NCBI RefSeq assembly: GCF_900110735.1
Contig: NZ_FOET01000010.1
Span: 1 to 64,000, forward strand
DNA from: Streptomyces radiopugnans
Lineage (GTDB): Bacteria; Actinomycetota; Actinomycetes; Streptomycetales; Streptomycetaceae
Length of the DNA stretch: 64,000 nt
Direction of reading: 5' to 3'
Below, piece after piece: positions 49,369 through 56,993 of the stretch. The first letter of the stretch is position 1. Each line of letters starts with the position of its first letter. Position numbers and translations under genes: made by a program. The notes below the pieces were generated by a model that ran no database searches, was not told the DNA's origin, and saw nothing but the letters and a program-made list of their open reading frames with translations.

Positions 49369-49776
49369 TCAGCCCAGCAGGGAGGTCAGTCCGCGGTCCA
49401 GGTCCAGCTCCAGGTGCTCGGAGCCGTCGGGCACCACGCCGTACGTGCCGTGCAGGAAGCGCAGCAGACCGGTGGTGTCGAACTCGATCACCGCGACCCC
49501 CTCCGGAGCGCGCAGCTCGATGACCGTCCGCTCGGGTCCGGACGGCCGGATGTGCACGTCCCCGAGGCCGACCGCGGCCCGCAGCCCGTCCTCCAGCAGC
49601 TCGCGGGAGAACACCCAGACGACCTCCTGCCCGTCCAGGGAGACGTCGGAGGGGAATACCAGACTGACGGCGAAGGGATCGTGGCGGTCGTAGCGCAGCC
49701 CGACGGTCACCTCCCGGGTGACCGAGGGGACGGTGATCAGACGTGCCTGGACGCTGTGGTCGACGACTGCGCGCAT
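49369..49776 (-). CDS. SsgA-like protein (SALP), sporulation/cell-division regulator
   Basis: A 135-aa member of the SsgA/SsgB family unique to morphologically complex actinomycetes. Family marks: VGLRYDRHDPFAVSLVFP, VVWVFSRELLEDGL, GDVHIRPSG, IEFDTTGLLRFLHGTYGVVP and a C-terminal LDLDRGLTSLL. SALPs control septum siting, peptidoglycan hydrolysis and spore separation. Which paralogue (SsgA to SsgG) cannot be settled by eye. ATG at 49776 follows AAAAGGAG. Confidence 0.88.
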   Translation of the reverse strand: MRAVVDHSVQARLITVPSVTREVTVGLRYDRHDPFAVSLVFPSDVSLDGQEVVWVFSRELLEDGLRAAVGLGDVHIRPSGPERTVIELRAPEGVAVIEFDTTGLLRFLHGTYGVVPDGSEHLELDLDRGLTSLLG

Positions 49777-50163
49777 GGGGTGCTCCTTTTCCGGGGGGCC
49801 TTTTCTCCTACGACCCCGTCAGAGCGTTTTCATGACGGCATACCGCAGGTAATCGATGTGAATTCTGCAACAGTTCCGTGAAGGTCCGACATTGATGGCG
49901 TCTTCCCTCGGACCGGGCAAGTATCCCGATCCACCGGCAACCGGACGGGGTGGAAACGCTGGGTCTTCGAAACTGTCGCACTCGGTGACGTCTGCCCGCC
50001 GCGCCCCTCGTCACCCACCCGCCGGCGACGGGGGCGCTCTTGCAAAGAGGTTGCAACTACTCCTTACCATCGGGGTGTAGAGCCGCCCCGGCTCTCCGCA
50101 CCCTCCGGCCGCGGTGCGGCGGGGCCGCGGCGGTCGTGGAAGCCCGAGAAGCGGAGTCCTGCC
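49777..50163. other. 387-bp divergent intergenic region (SsgA-like / nik operon)
   Basis: Contains the SsgA-like gene promoter (AT-richer part 49810-49910) and the nik operon promoter with its Nur box. A short open frame on the minus strand (49808-50056) has poor codon use and is not called. No cobalamin riboswitch signature was seen. Confidence 0.6.
50040..50070 (+). promoter_or_regulatory. Nur box and promoter of nickel transporter operon
   Basis: TTGCAA-AGAGG-TTGCAA (50040-50056) is a perfect match to the Streptomyces Nur (nickel-responsive Fur family) operator tTGCaa-N5-ttGCAA. A -10 box TACCAT is at 50065-50070, so Nur would cover the -35/spacer. Predicted start near 50077. Confidence 0.85.
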
Positions 50164-51351
50164 ATGCATGTGCCCGACGGATTTCTCAACGCCCCGGTCT
50201 CGGTGGCCACCGGCGCCGTCGCCGCGGCCGCCGTCGCGGTCAGCCTGCGCGGCGCGCGCCGCGAACTGGCGGGCACCGCCGCGTACCACGGAGCGGAGCG
50301 CACCGCGCCGCTGGCCGGCCTCGTGGCGGCCTTCGTCTTCGCCGTGCAGATGCTCAACTTCCCCGTGGGCGCGGGCACCAGCGGCCATCTGATGGGCGGG
50401 GCGCTGGCGGCGATACTCGTCGGCCCCTACACCGGAGTGCTCGCCCTCTCCGTCGTCCTGCTGATGCAGGCACTGCTCTTCGCCGACGGCGGCCTCACCG
50501 CACTGGGCACCAACATCACCCTGATCGGCATCGTCACCGTCGTCGTCTCCTACGCCGTCTTCCGCGCCCTGGTACGGGTCCTGCCGCGCCGCCGCGGCTC
50601 GGTCACCGCCGCCGCCTTCGTCTCCGCCCTGCTCTCCGTACCGGCCGCCGCCGCCGTCTTCACCGGCCTGTACGCGCTCGGCGGCACCGCCGAGGTCCCC
50701 CTGGGCAAGGTCCTCACCGCGATGCTCGGCGTCCACACCCTGATCGGCGTCGGCGAGGCGCTCATCACCACCGCCACCGTCGGCGCCGTCCTGGCCGTAC
50801 GCCCGGACCTGGTGTACGCCGCCCGTGGACTGGCCCGCCCCCTCGTCCTGCGCAGCGGCCCGGTCGCCACCCCCGGCTCGGGCCCCGCCCCGCGAGCCAC
50901 CGCCGCCACCTCCACCGACTCCGCCGCCGGGCCCGCCCCGGCCCCCGCGCCCGCCGCGCGCCCCGCCTCCGCCCGGAAGGTCTGGGCGGGCGGGCTGGCC
51001 GCCACCCTCCTGTGCGCCGGCGTCGTCAGCTTCTACGCCTCCGCCGCCCCCGACGGCCTGGAGAAGGTCGCCGGCGAGTACGGCATCTCCTCCCAGGAGG
51101 AGGAACACGGACTGGCCGACTCCCCGCTCGCCGACTACGGCGTGGCGTCCATCGCCGACGAGCGCCTCTCCGGCGGGCTCGCCGGGCTCATCGGCGTCGG
51201 CACGACGCTGGCCGCGGGCGCCGGGGTCCTCGTCGCCGTACGCCGCCGCGGGAACGCCGGAGCGGCCGGCGCACCGGCCGCGGAAGGGAGCGGCGGCCGC
51301 GCGGAGAACGCGGAGGACGGTGCCGGCCGCACCCCCGCCGGGAGCGCATGA
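50164..51351 (+). CDS. nikM: Nickel ECF transporter S-component NikM fused to PDGLE (NikN-like) domain
   Basis: A 395-aa membrane protein. The N-terminal MHVPDGFLN carries the Met1-His2 nickel ligands of NikM/CbiM, and a further His is in GTSGHLMGG. About seven helices follow, then a Pro/Ala linker and a C-terminal domain starting SAAPDGLEKVAGEYG (PDGLE family), the counterpart of NikN/CbiN. It captures Ni(II) for the ECF module encoded downstream. Nickel rather than cobalt is favoured by the Nur box. ATG at 50164 follows GCGGAG at moderate spacing. Confidence 0.9.
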   Translation: MHVPDGFLNAPVSVATGAVAAAAVAVSLRGARRELAGTAAYHGAERTAPLAGLVAAFVFAVQMLNFPVGAGTSGHLMGGALAAILVGPYTGVLALSVVLLMQALLFADGGLTALGTNITLIGIVTVVVSYAVFRALVRVLPRRRGSVTAAAFVSALLSVPAAAAVFTGLYALGGTAEVPLGKVLTAMLGVHTLIGVGEALITTATVGAVLAVRPDLVYAARGLARPLVLRSGPVATPGSGPAPRATAATSTDSAAGPAPAPAPAARPASARKVWAGGLAATLLCAGVVSFYASAAPDGLEKVAGEYGISSQEEEHGLADSPLADYGVASIADERLSGGLAGLIGVGTTLAAGAGVLVAVRRRGNAGAAGAPAAEGSGGRAENAEDGAGRTPAGSA

Positions 51352-51352
51352 G

Positions 51353-52117
51353 ATGGGCTCCGGACACGCCCACCGGCTCTACCGCCACGGGCACTCGCCC
51401 GTGCACCGCCTCCCCGCCCACACCAAGATCGCGGCCGTTCTCGCCTTCGTCCTCACCGTCGTCGCCACCCCGCGCGAGGCGGTGTGGGCCTTCGGCGCCT
51501 ACGCGCTGCTGCTTGCCGCCGTCGCCGCGCTCTCCCGCGTCCCCGCCCGCCACCTGCTGACGCGCATGCTGATCGAGGTGCCCTTCGTCGCCTTCGCGGT
51601 GCTGATGCCCTTCGTCGCGGAGGGCCCGCGCGTGGAGGCGCTGGGCATGTCGCTGAGCGAGTCCGGCCTGTGGGGCGCCTGGAACGTCCTGGCCAAGGGC
51701 ACCCTCGGCGTCGCCGCCTCCGTCCTGCTGGCCTCCACCACCGAACTGCGCGAGATCCTCCTGGGCCTCCAGCGGCTGCGCATGCCCCCGCTGCTGGTGC
51801 AGATCGCCTCCTTCATGCTCCGCTACGGGGACGTGATCACCGACGAGATGCGCCGGATGCGCCTGGCCCGCCTCTCCCGCGGCTTCACCGCCCGCGGCGT
51901 GCGGCAGTGGGGCGTGCTCGCCAAGACCGCCGGGGCGCTGTTCATCCGCGCCTACGAGCGCGGCGAGCGCGTCCACCTGGCAATGCTCAGCCGCGGCTAC
52001 ACCGGCACCATGCCCGCCACCGACGAGACGGCGGCCACCCGCGCCCAGTGGACGTCCGCCGCCGCCCTCCCGCTCGCCGCGCTCGCGGTCTGCCTGATGG
52101 GATGGTGGACACTGTGA
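51353..52117 (+). CDS. nikQ: ECF transporter T-component (NikQ/CbiQ)
   Basis: A 254-aa energy-coupling membrane protein. The two Arg-containing coupling motifs are LARLSRGFTARG and LAMLSRGYTG. RLPAHTKIAAVLAFVLTVV begins the first helix. It couples ATPase NikO to NikM. ATG at 51353 is 1 nt after the nikM stop, with GGGAG upstream. The TGA overlaps the following GTG (GTGA). Confidence 0.9.
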   Translation: MGSGHAHRLYRHGHSPVHRLPAHTKIAAVLAFVLTVVATPREAVWAFGAYALLLAAVAALSRVPARHLLTRMLIEVPFVAFAVLMPFVAEGPRVEALGMSLSESGLWGAWNVLAKGTLGVAASVLLASTTELREILLGLQRLRMPPLLVQIASFMLRYGDVITDEMRRMRLARLSRGFTARGVRQWGVLAKTAGALFIRAYERGERVHLAMLSRGYTGTMPATDETAATRAQWTSAAALPLAALAVCLMGWWTL

Positions 52118-52920
52118 CAGCAGCCGACCCGCGAACCGACCCGCGAGACGAGCCCGCCGCGCCCCCCTCCCTGGAGGTCCGCGGCCTCGCCTACGCCTAC
52201 CCCGACGGCCACCAGGCCCTCTTCGGCGTCGACCTCACGGTGGCGCGCGGCGAGCGCGTCGCGCTGCTCGGGCCGAACGGCGCCGGCAAGACCACCCTCG
52301 TGCTCCACCTCAACGGCATCCTCACCGGCGGCGCGGGAAGCGTCACCGTGGCCGGACTGCGCGTGGACCCGGCGGACAGGGGAGCCCTGGCCGAGATCCG
52401 CCGCCGCGTCGGCGTCGTCTTCCAGGACCCGGACGACCAGCTGTTCATGCCCACCGTCCGCGAGGACGTCGCCTTCGGCCCCGCCAACGCCGGGCTGCGC
52501 GGCGCCGAACTGGCGGCCCGGGTGCACGAGGCGCTGGCCCTGGTGGGGATGGAGGAGTACGCCGACCGGCCCCCGCACCACCTCTCCTTCGGCCAGCGGC
52601 GCCGGGTGGCGGTGGCCACCGTGCTGGCCATGCGGCCGGAGATCCTCGTCCTGGACGAGCCGTCCTCCAACCTCGACCCCGCCTCCCGCCGCGAACTGGC
52701 CGACATCCTGCGGTCGCTGGACGTCACCGTGCTCATGGTCACCCACGACCTGCCCTACGCCCTGGAGCTGTGCCCCCGCTCGGTCGTCCTCAGCGAAGGC
52801 GTCATCGCCGCCGACGGCCCCACCCGGGACCTGCTGTGCGACGAGGCGCTGATGCGCGCCCACCGCCTGGAGCTGCCCTTCGGATTCGACCCCCGGTCGG
52901 TGACGCTGCCACACGCGTAG
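52114..52920 (+). CDS. nikO: ECF transporter ATP-binding protein (NikO/CbiO)
   Basis: A 268-aa ABC ATPase: Walker A GPNGAGKTT, Q-loop FQDPDDQLF, signature LSFGQRRRVA, Walker B ILVLDEPSSNLDP and switch His in MVTHDL. The ECF-type Q-loop DPDDQ is typical. Start at GTG 52114 in a GTGA overlap with nikQ; an in-frame ATG at 52102 is possible. Together with NikM and NikQ it makes a complete group II nickel importer for Ni-superoxide dismutase, urease or hydrogenase. Confidence 0.92.
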   Translation: MTAADPRTDPRDEPAAPPSLEVRGLAYAYPDGHQALFGVDLTVARGERVALLGPNGAGKTTLVLHLNGILTGGAGSVTVAGLRVDPADRGALAEIRRRVGVVFQDPDDQLFMPTVREDVAFGPANAGLRGAELAARVHEALALVGMEEYADRPPHHLSFGQRRRVAVATVLAMRPEILVLDEPSSNLDPASRRELADILRSLDVTVLMVTHDLPYALELCPRSVVLSEGVIAADGPTRDLLCDEALMRAHRLELPFGFDPRSVTLPHA

Positions 52921-52984
52921 CACCATGTACGACGGCACACATCGGTGCACGCATCACCTTTCGACCGGCGGGAGCACGAAGACA

Positions 52985-54169
52985 GTGGTGGACGTCCAGG
53001 GCACGGTGGCGGACGGCTACGAGCCGGTCCGTGACGCCTTCCGCGCCAACCTGACCGAGCGCGGCGACCGGGGCGCGGCCGTGGCCGTGTACCGGGACGG
53101 GCACAAGGTCGTCGACCTGTGGGGCGGCTTGGCCGACCCCCACGGGCGGGAGCCCTGGGCCGAGGACACCGCCCAGGTCGTCCGCTCGGTCACCAAGGGC
53201 CCGGCCGCCGCCGTACCGCACCTGCTGCACCAGCGCGGACGCCTGGACCTGGACGCGCCGGTGGGCACCTACTGGCCGGAGTTCAAGGCCGCGGGCAAGG
53301 AACGCGTACCGGTGCGCCACCTGCTCACCCACCGCGCCGGGCTGCCCGCCCTGGACACCCCGCTGACCCCGCGGCAGGCGCTCGACGGCGTCTCCGGCCC
53401 GTGCGCCGTCGCGGCGCAGGCGCCCGCCTGGGAGCCGGGCACCGCGCACGGCTACCACGCGCAGACCTACAGCTGGCTGCTGGGCGAACTGGTGCTGCGG
53501 GTCACCGGGCGGAGCCTGGGCCGCTGGTTCGCGGAGGAGGTAGCCGCACCGCTCGGCCTCGACCTGTGGATCGGACTGCCCGCGGACCAGGCGCACCGGG
53601 TGGGCCGGATCGCGGAGGTGGACGCCCCGCCCGCGCCCGCCTCCGCCGGGCTGCGGGTGCGTCCCAAGCGCGAGGTCGCCGACGCCTGGCGCGACCCGCA
53701 CTCCCTCACCCGCCGGGCCTTCGGCGCCATCGACCCGCAGCCCGACGAGAACGACCCCGCCTACCTGGCCACCGAGCTCGCCGCCTCCTCCGGCGTGGCC
53801 ACCGCCCGCTCCCTGGCCCGCTTCTACGCGGCGCTCATCGGCGACCTCGGCGACGGCACCCGCCGGCTGTACGCACCCGCCACCCTCACCCAGGCGCGTA
53901 CCGAGGAGTCGGCCGGACCCGACCGCGTCCTGCTGGTCGCCACCCGCTTCGGCCTGGGCTACATGCTCCACGGGCCGTCCTCGCCGATGCTGGGCCCCGG
54001 TTCCTTCGGCCACCCCGGGCGCGGCGGCTCGCTGGCCTTCGCCGATCCCGAGACGGGACTGGCCTTCGCCTACGTCACCAACTCCCTCCAGAAGTCGGTC
54101 ACCTCCGACCCGCGCGCCCAGGCCCTCGTACGCGCGTTGAGGAAAGCGGCGGCGGACGGGGACAGATGA
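52985..54169 (+). CDS. Serine hydrolase, beta-lactamase/class C-like
   Basis: A 394-aa cytosolic protein of the AmpC/EstB type (no signal peptide). The S-x-x-K motif is RSVTKG near residue 78, the Tyr motif is YHAQTYSWLLGE, and a C-terminal GHPGRGGSLAFAD replaces KTG (HxG). FKVVDLWGGLAD-like VVDLWGGLAD is conserved in this esterase group. It probably acts on esters or small peptides. GTG at 52985 is chosen; GTG 52988 is equally plausible. Confidence 0.85.
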   Translation: MVDVQGTVADGYEPVRDAFRANLTERGDRGAAVAVYRDGHKVVDLWGGLADPHGREPWAEDTAQVVRSVTKGPAAAVPHLLHQRGRLDLDAPVGTYWPEFKAAGKERVPVRHLLTHRAGLPALDTPLTPRQALDGVSGPCAVAAQAPAWEPGTAHGYHAQTYSWLLGELVLRVTGRSLGRWFAEEVAAPLGLDLWIGLPADQAHRVGRIAEVDAPPAPASAGLRVRPKREVADAWRDPHSLTRRAFGAIDPQPDENDPAYLATELAASSGVATARSLARFYAALIGDLGDGTRRLYAPATLTQARTEESAGPDRVLLVATRFGLGYMLHGPSSPMLGPGSFGHPGRGGSLAFADPETGLAFAYVTNSLQKSVTSDPRAQALVRALRKAAADGDR

Positions 54170-54182
54170 CCGGCCCGGGATC

Positions 54183-54188
54183 TACGCT
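54183..54188 (+). promoter_or_regulatory. -10 box TACGCT, leaderless SDR gene
   Basis: TACGCT ends 6 nt before the ATG, and sits just after the stop of the preceding gene. Confidence 0.45.
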
Positions 54189-54194
54189 GGCCCG

Positions 54195-55001
54195 ATGCGG
54201 CGGGTCGAGGGACGTCTGACGGGTTACGCGGCGCTGGTCACGGGCGCGGGGCGGGGCATCGGCGCGGCGGTCTGCCGGCGGCTGGCCGCCGAGAGCGCCC
54301 GGGTGCTGGTCACCGACATCGACGGCGAGAGCGCCGAACGCACGGCCCGGGAAGTGGCCGAGGCGGGCGGGCAGGCCTGCCACACCGTCTGCGACGTGGG
54401 CGACGACGACTCGGTGCGGGCGGCCGTCGCCCACGCCGTGGAGCGGTTCGGCGGCCTGGACGTCCTGGTCAACAACGCCTACGGCATCCACGCCGAGCCC
54501 CCGCTCTTCGAGGACATCTCGGAGGCGGAGTGGCAGCGCGGTCTGGACCTCACCCTCACCGGCGCCTTCCGCTGCGTCCGCGCGGCCCTGCCCCATCTGG
54601 CCGCCGCCCCGGACCGGCGCGGGGCCGTCGTCTGCGTCGGCTCCGTCAACGGCGAGCGCGACTTCGGCGGGCACGCCTACAGCGCCGCCAAGGCGGGGCT
54701 GGCCTCGCTGACCCGCACCCTGGCCGGGCACGCCGCCCCGCGGGGGGTGCGGGTCAACCTGGTCGCGCCGGGGACGGTGGCCACCCGGGCGTGGGAGGGG
54801 CGCGACGGGCTGCTGGAGCGCGCGGCCCGCGAGTATCCGCTGGGCCGGGTGGGCCGCCCCGAGGACATCGCCGCGGCCGTCGCCTTCCTCGCGTCGGCCG
54901 ACGCTTCCTGGATCACCGGCCTGACCCTTCCCGTGGACGGCGGGCTGCTGATCTCCAACCTCGGGCTGCGCCGCGCGCTCAACGGGGAGGAGTCCGGCTG
55001 A
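54195..55001 (+). CDS. SDR-family oxidoreductase
   Basis: A 268-aa classical SDR: TGAGRGIGAAV cofactor loop, DIDG after strand 2, NNAYG, Ser in VCVGSVNGERD, YSAAKAG active site and the C-terminal DGGLLI. It resembles fabG-like reductases or glucose dehydrogenases; substrate unknown. The ATG is leaderless by position. Confidence 0.88.
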   Translation: MRRVEGRLTGYAALVTGAGRGIGAAVCRRLAAESARVLVTDIDGESAERTAREVAEAGGQACHTVCDVGDDDSVRAAVAHAVERFGGLDVLVNNAYGIHAEPPLFEDISEAEWQRGLDLTLTGAFRCVRAALPHLAAAPDRRGAVVCVGSVNGERDFGGHAYSAAKAGLASLTRTLAGHAAPRGVRVNLVAPGTVATRAWEGRDGLLERAAREYPLGRVGRPEDIAAAVAFLASADASWITGLTLPVDGGLLISNLGLRRALNGEESG

Positions 55002-55071
55002 CCGGACGCACCCCGCGGCCCGGAAGCACCGGTGTCCCGGCCGTGTTGACGCAGCGGAGGCGTTGCGGTAC

Positions 55072-56052
55072 TCAGCCGGCCGGGCGGACCACCGTCGCGC
55101 CCGGCGCCGGGCTCGTGGCGGTGTGGGCGGTGCGGCAGACGCCCGAGGCGCGCAGCGCGAAGGCGACGTCCGACGCCGCCGCGGCGTCCTCGGCCAGGAA
55201 GGCGCAGGTCGGGCCGGAGCCGGAGACCAGCGCGGCCAGCGCGCCCGCCTCCGTGCCCACCGCCAGGGTGTCGTCCAGGGACGGCAGCAGGGAGACGGCC
55301 GCGGGCTGGAGGTCGTTGGACAGGTGCCCGGCGAGCAGGGCTGCGTCCCCGGCGCGCAGCGCGGCCAGCAGCGCGGGGGACGCCTCGGGCGCGGGCACGG
55401 CGTCGGCGCCCGCGCCGCCGCCGCGCGCCTCGCGCAGCCGGTCGCACTCGCGGTAGACGGCCGGGGTGGACAGCCCGCCGGCGGCGACGGCGAACACCCA
55501 GTGGAAGACGCCGCCCACCTCCAGCGGCGTCAGCAGCTCGCCCCGGCCCCGGCCCAGCGCCGCGCCGCCGACCAGCGAGAAGGGCACGTCGGAACCCAAC
55601 TCGGCGCAGATCTCCAGCAGTTCCTCGCGCGAGGCGCCCGTGCCCCACAGCGCGTCGCAGGCCAGCAGCGCGCCCGCCGCGTCCGCGCTGCCGCCTGCCA
55701 TGCCGCCGGCGACGGGGATCTCCTTGCCGATGTGCAGATGGACGTCCGGCACGATGCCGTACCGCGCGGCGAGCGCGTCGGCGGCGCGGACGGCCAGGTT
55801 GGTGCGGTCCAGCGGCACCTGGTCGGTGTCGGGTCCGGAACAGGTGACGCGCGGGCCCTCACCGGGCGCCGTGGCGGTGGCGGTGACCTCGTCGTACAGG
55901 CCGACGGCGAGGAAGACGTTGGCCAGGTCGTGGAAGCCGTCCGGCCGCAGCCCGCCCACCGCGAGCTGCACGTTGACCTTGGCGGGTACGCGTACGGTGA
56001 CCGGCGCGGCGGTACGGGCGGTGCCCGTGCCGGCCGTCTCTGCGGTGCTCAT
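55072..56052 (-). CDS. ispE: 4-diphosphocytidyl-2-C-methyl-D-erythritol kinase IspE
   Basis: A 326-aa GHMP kinase of the MEP isoprenoid pathway. RVPAKVNVQLAVG is the N-terminal substrate motif and PVAGGMAGGSADAAGALLA the ATP-binding GHMP loop (in parts); VSGSGPTCAFL is the third motif. The ATG overlaps the ksgA TGA (ATGA). This rpfB-ksgA-ispE order is the same as Rv1009-Rv1011. Confidence 0.93.
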   Translation of the reverse strand: MSTAETAGTGTARTAAPVTVRVPAKVNVQLAVGGLRPDGFHDLANVFLAVGLYDEVTATATAPGEGPRVTCSGPDTDQVPLDRTNLAVRAADALAARYGIVPDVHLHIGKEIPVAGGMAGGSADAAGALLACDALWGTGASREELLEICAELGSDVPFSLVGGAALGRGRGELLTPLEVGGVFHWVFAVAAGGLSTPAVYRECDRLREARGGGAGADAVPAPEASPALLAALRAGDAALLAGHLSNDLQPAAVSLLPSLDDTLAVGTEAGALAALVSGSGPTCAFLAEDAAAASDVAFALRASGVCRTAHTATSPAPGATVVRPAG

Positions 56053-56993
56053 GCGCTGGTGGTGCCCTTCCGCTCCGCGATGGCCGCGAAGTCCTCGATC
56101 GTCAACGACTCCCCCCGGGTACGGGGGTCGATCCCCGCGGCCGTCAGCGCCGCCTCGGCCGCCGCGGCCGAACCCGCCCAGCCCGCCAGCGCCGCCCGCA
56201 GCGTCTTGCGGCGCTGGGCGAAGGCGGCGTCCACCACGGCGAAGACCTCCCGCCGGGTGGCGCCGGTGCGCGGCGGGTCGCGCCGGGTCAGCGACACCAG
56301 CCCGGAGTCCACGTTGGGCGCGGGCCAGAAGACGTTGCGCCCGATGGCCCCGGCCCGCCGCACCTCCGCGTACCAGGCGGCCTTCACCGACGGCACCCCG
56401 TAGACCTTCGAGCCCGGTTCGGCCGCGAGCCGGTCGGCGACCTCGGCCTGGACCATCACCAGGCCGTGCTCGATGGAGGGGAAGGTCGCCAGCATGTGCA
56501 GCAGGACGGGCACGGCGACGTTGTAGGGGAGGTTGGCGACCAGCGCGGTGGGCTCCGGGCCCGGCAGCTCCGCGACGCGCATCGCGTCGTGGTGGACGAG
56601 CGCGAAGCGGTCGGCCCGGCCGGGCAGCCGGGCGGCGACGGTCGCGGGCAGCGCCGCCGCCAGCACGTCGTCGATCTCCACCGCCGTCACCCAGGCGGCC
56701 TCCTGGAGCAGTGCCAGCGTCAGCGACCCCAGCCCCGGGCCGACCTCGACCACCACGTCCTCCGGGCTCACCCGCGCGGTCCGCACGATACGGCGGACGG
56801 TGTTGGCGTCGATGACGAAGTTCTGGCCGCGCTGCTTGGTGGGGCGAACCCCCAGCGCGGCGGCCAGCTCGCGGACGTCGGCGGGGCCGAGGAGGACGTC
56901 GGCGCCGGAACCGGGACCGGTGCCGGAACCGGGACCGGTGCCGGGACCGGTGTCGGCGCCGGGAGACGGGGGAGGGGAGGGGGCTGAGCTCAC
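56049..56993 (-). CDS. rsmA: 16S rRNA dimethyladenosine transferase KsgA/RsmA
   Basis: A 314-aa methyltransferase that dimethylates two adenines near the 3' end of 16S rRNA. Motif I is VEVGPGLGSLTLALL, the catalytic motif IV is NLPYNVAVP, and the N-terminal KQRGQNFVID is typical. The first 30 residues are a Gly/Pro/Ser/Thr repeat (GPGTGPGSG), encoded by 18-bp DNA repeats and absent from most homologues. GTG start at 56993 overlaps the rpfB TGA as GTGA. Confidence 0.93.
   Translation of the reverse strand: MSSAPSPPPSPGADTGPGTGPGSGTGPGSGADVLLGPADVRELAAALGVRPTKQRGQNFVIDANTVRRIVRTARVSPEDVVVEVGPGLGSLTLALLQEAAWVTAVEIDDVLAAALPATVAARLPGRADRFALVHHDAMRVAELPGPEPTALVANLPYNVAVPVLLHMLATFPSIEHGLVMVQAEVADRLAAEPGSKVYGVPSVKAAWYAEVRRAGAIGRNVFWPAPNVDSGLVSLTRRDPPRTGATRREVFAVVDAAFAQRRKTLRAALAGWAGSAAAAEAALTAAGIDPRTRGESLTIEDFAAIAERKGTTSA
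56905..56952. repeat. 18-bp tandem repeats in ksgA N-terminus
   Basis: CCGGAACCGGGACCGGTG is repeated at 56905-56922 and 56923-56940, with a partial third copy to 56952. In frame they encode GPGTGPGSGT-type residues, so copy-number changes would keep the reading frame. Confidence 0.85.

Noticed and set aside
49369..49776. Assigning a specific SsgA paralogue symbol such as ssgE or ssgG
   Set aside because: Family is clear, but paralogue identity cannot be decided by reading, and remembered S. coelicolor gene order did not settle it.
45418..49881. 1,480-codon plus-strand open frame opposite the tricorn gene
   Set aside because: Same artefact; tricorn catalytic motifs on the other strand are complete.
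49808..50056. Small minus-strand frame in the nik/SsgA-like intergenic region
   Set aside because: Poor codon bias, no ribosome site, and it would cover the Nur-controlled promoter.
50060..50163. Cobalamin riboswitch before the CbiM-like gene
   Set aside because: No B12-box-like sequence found; the perfect Nur box explains regulation and points to nickel.
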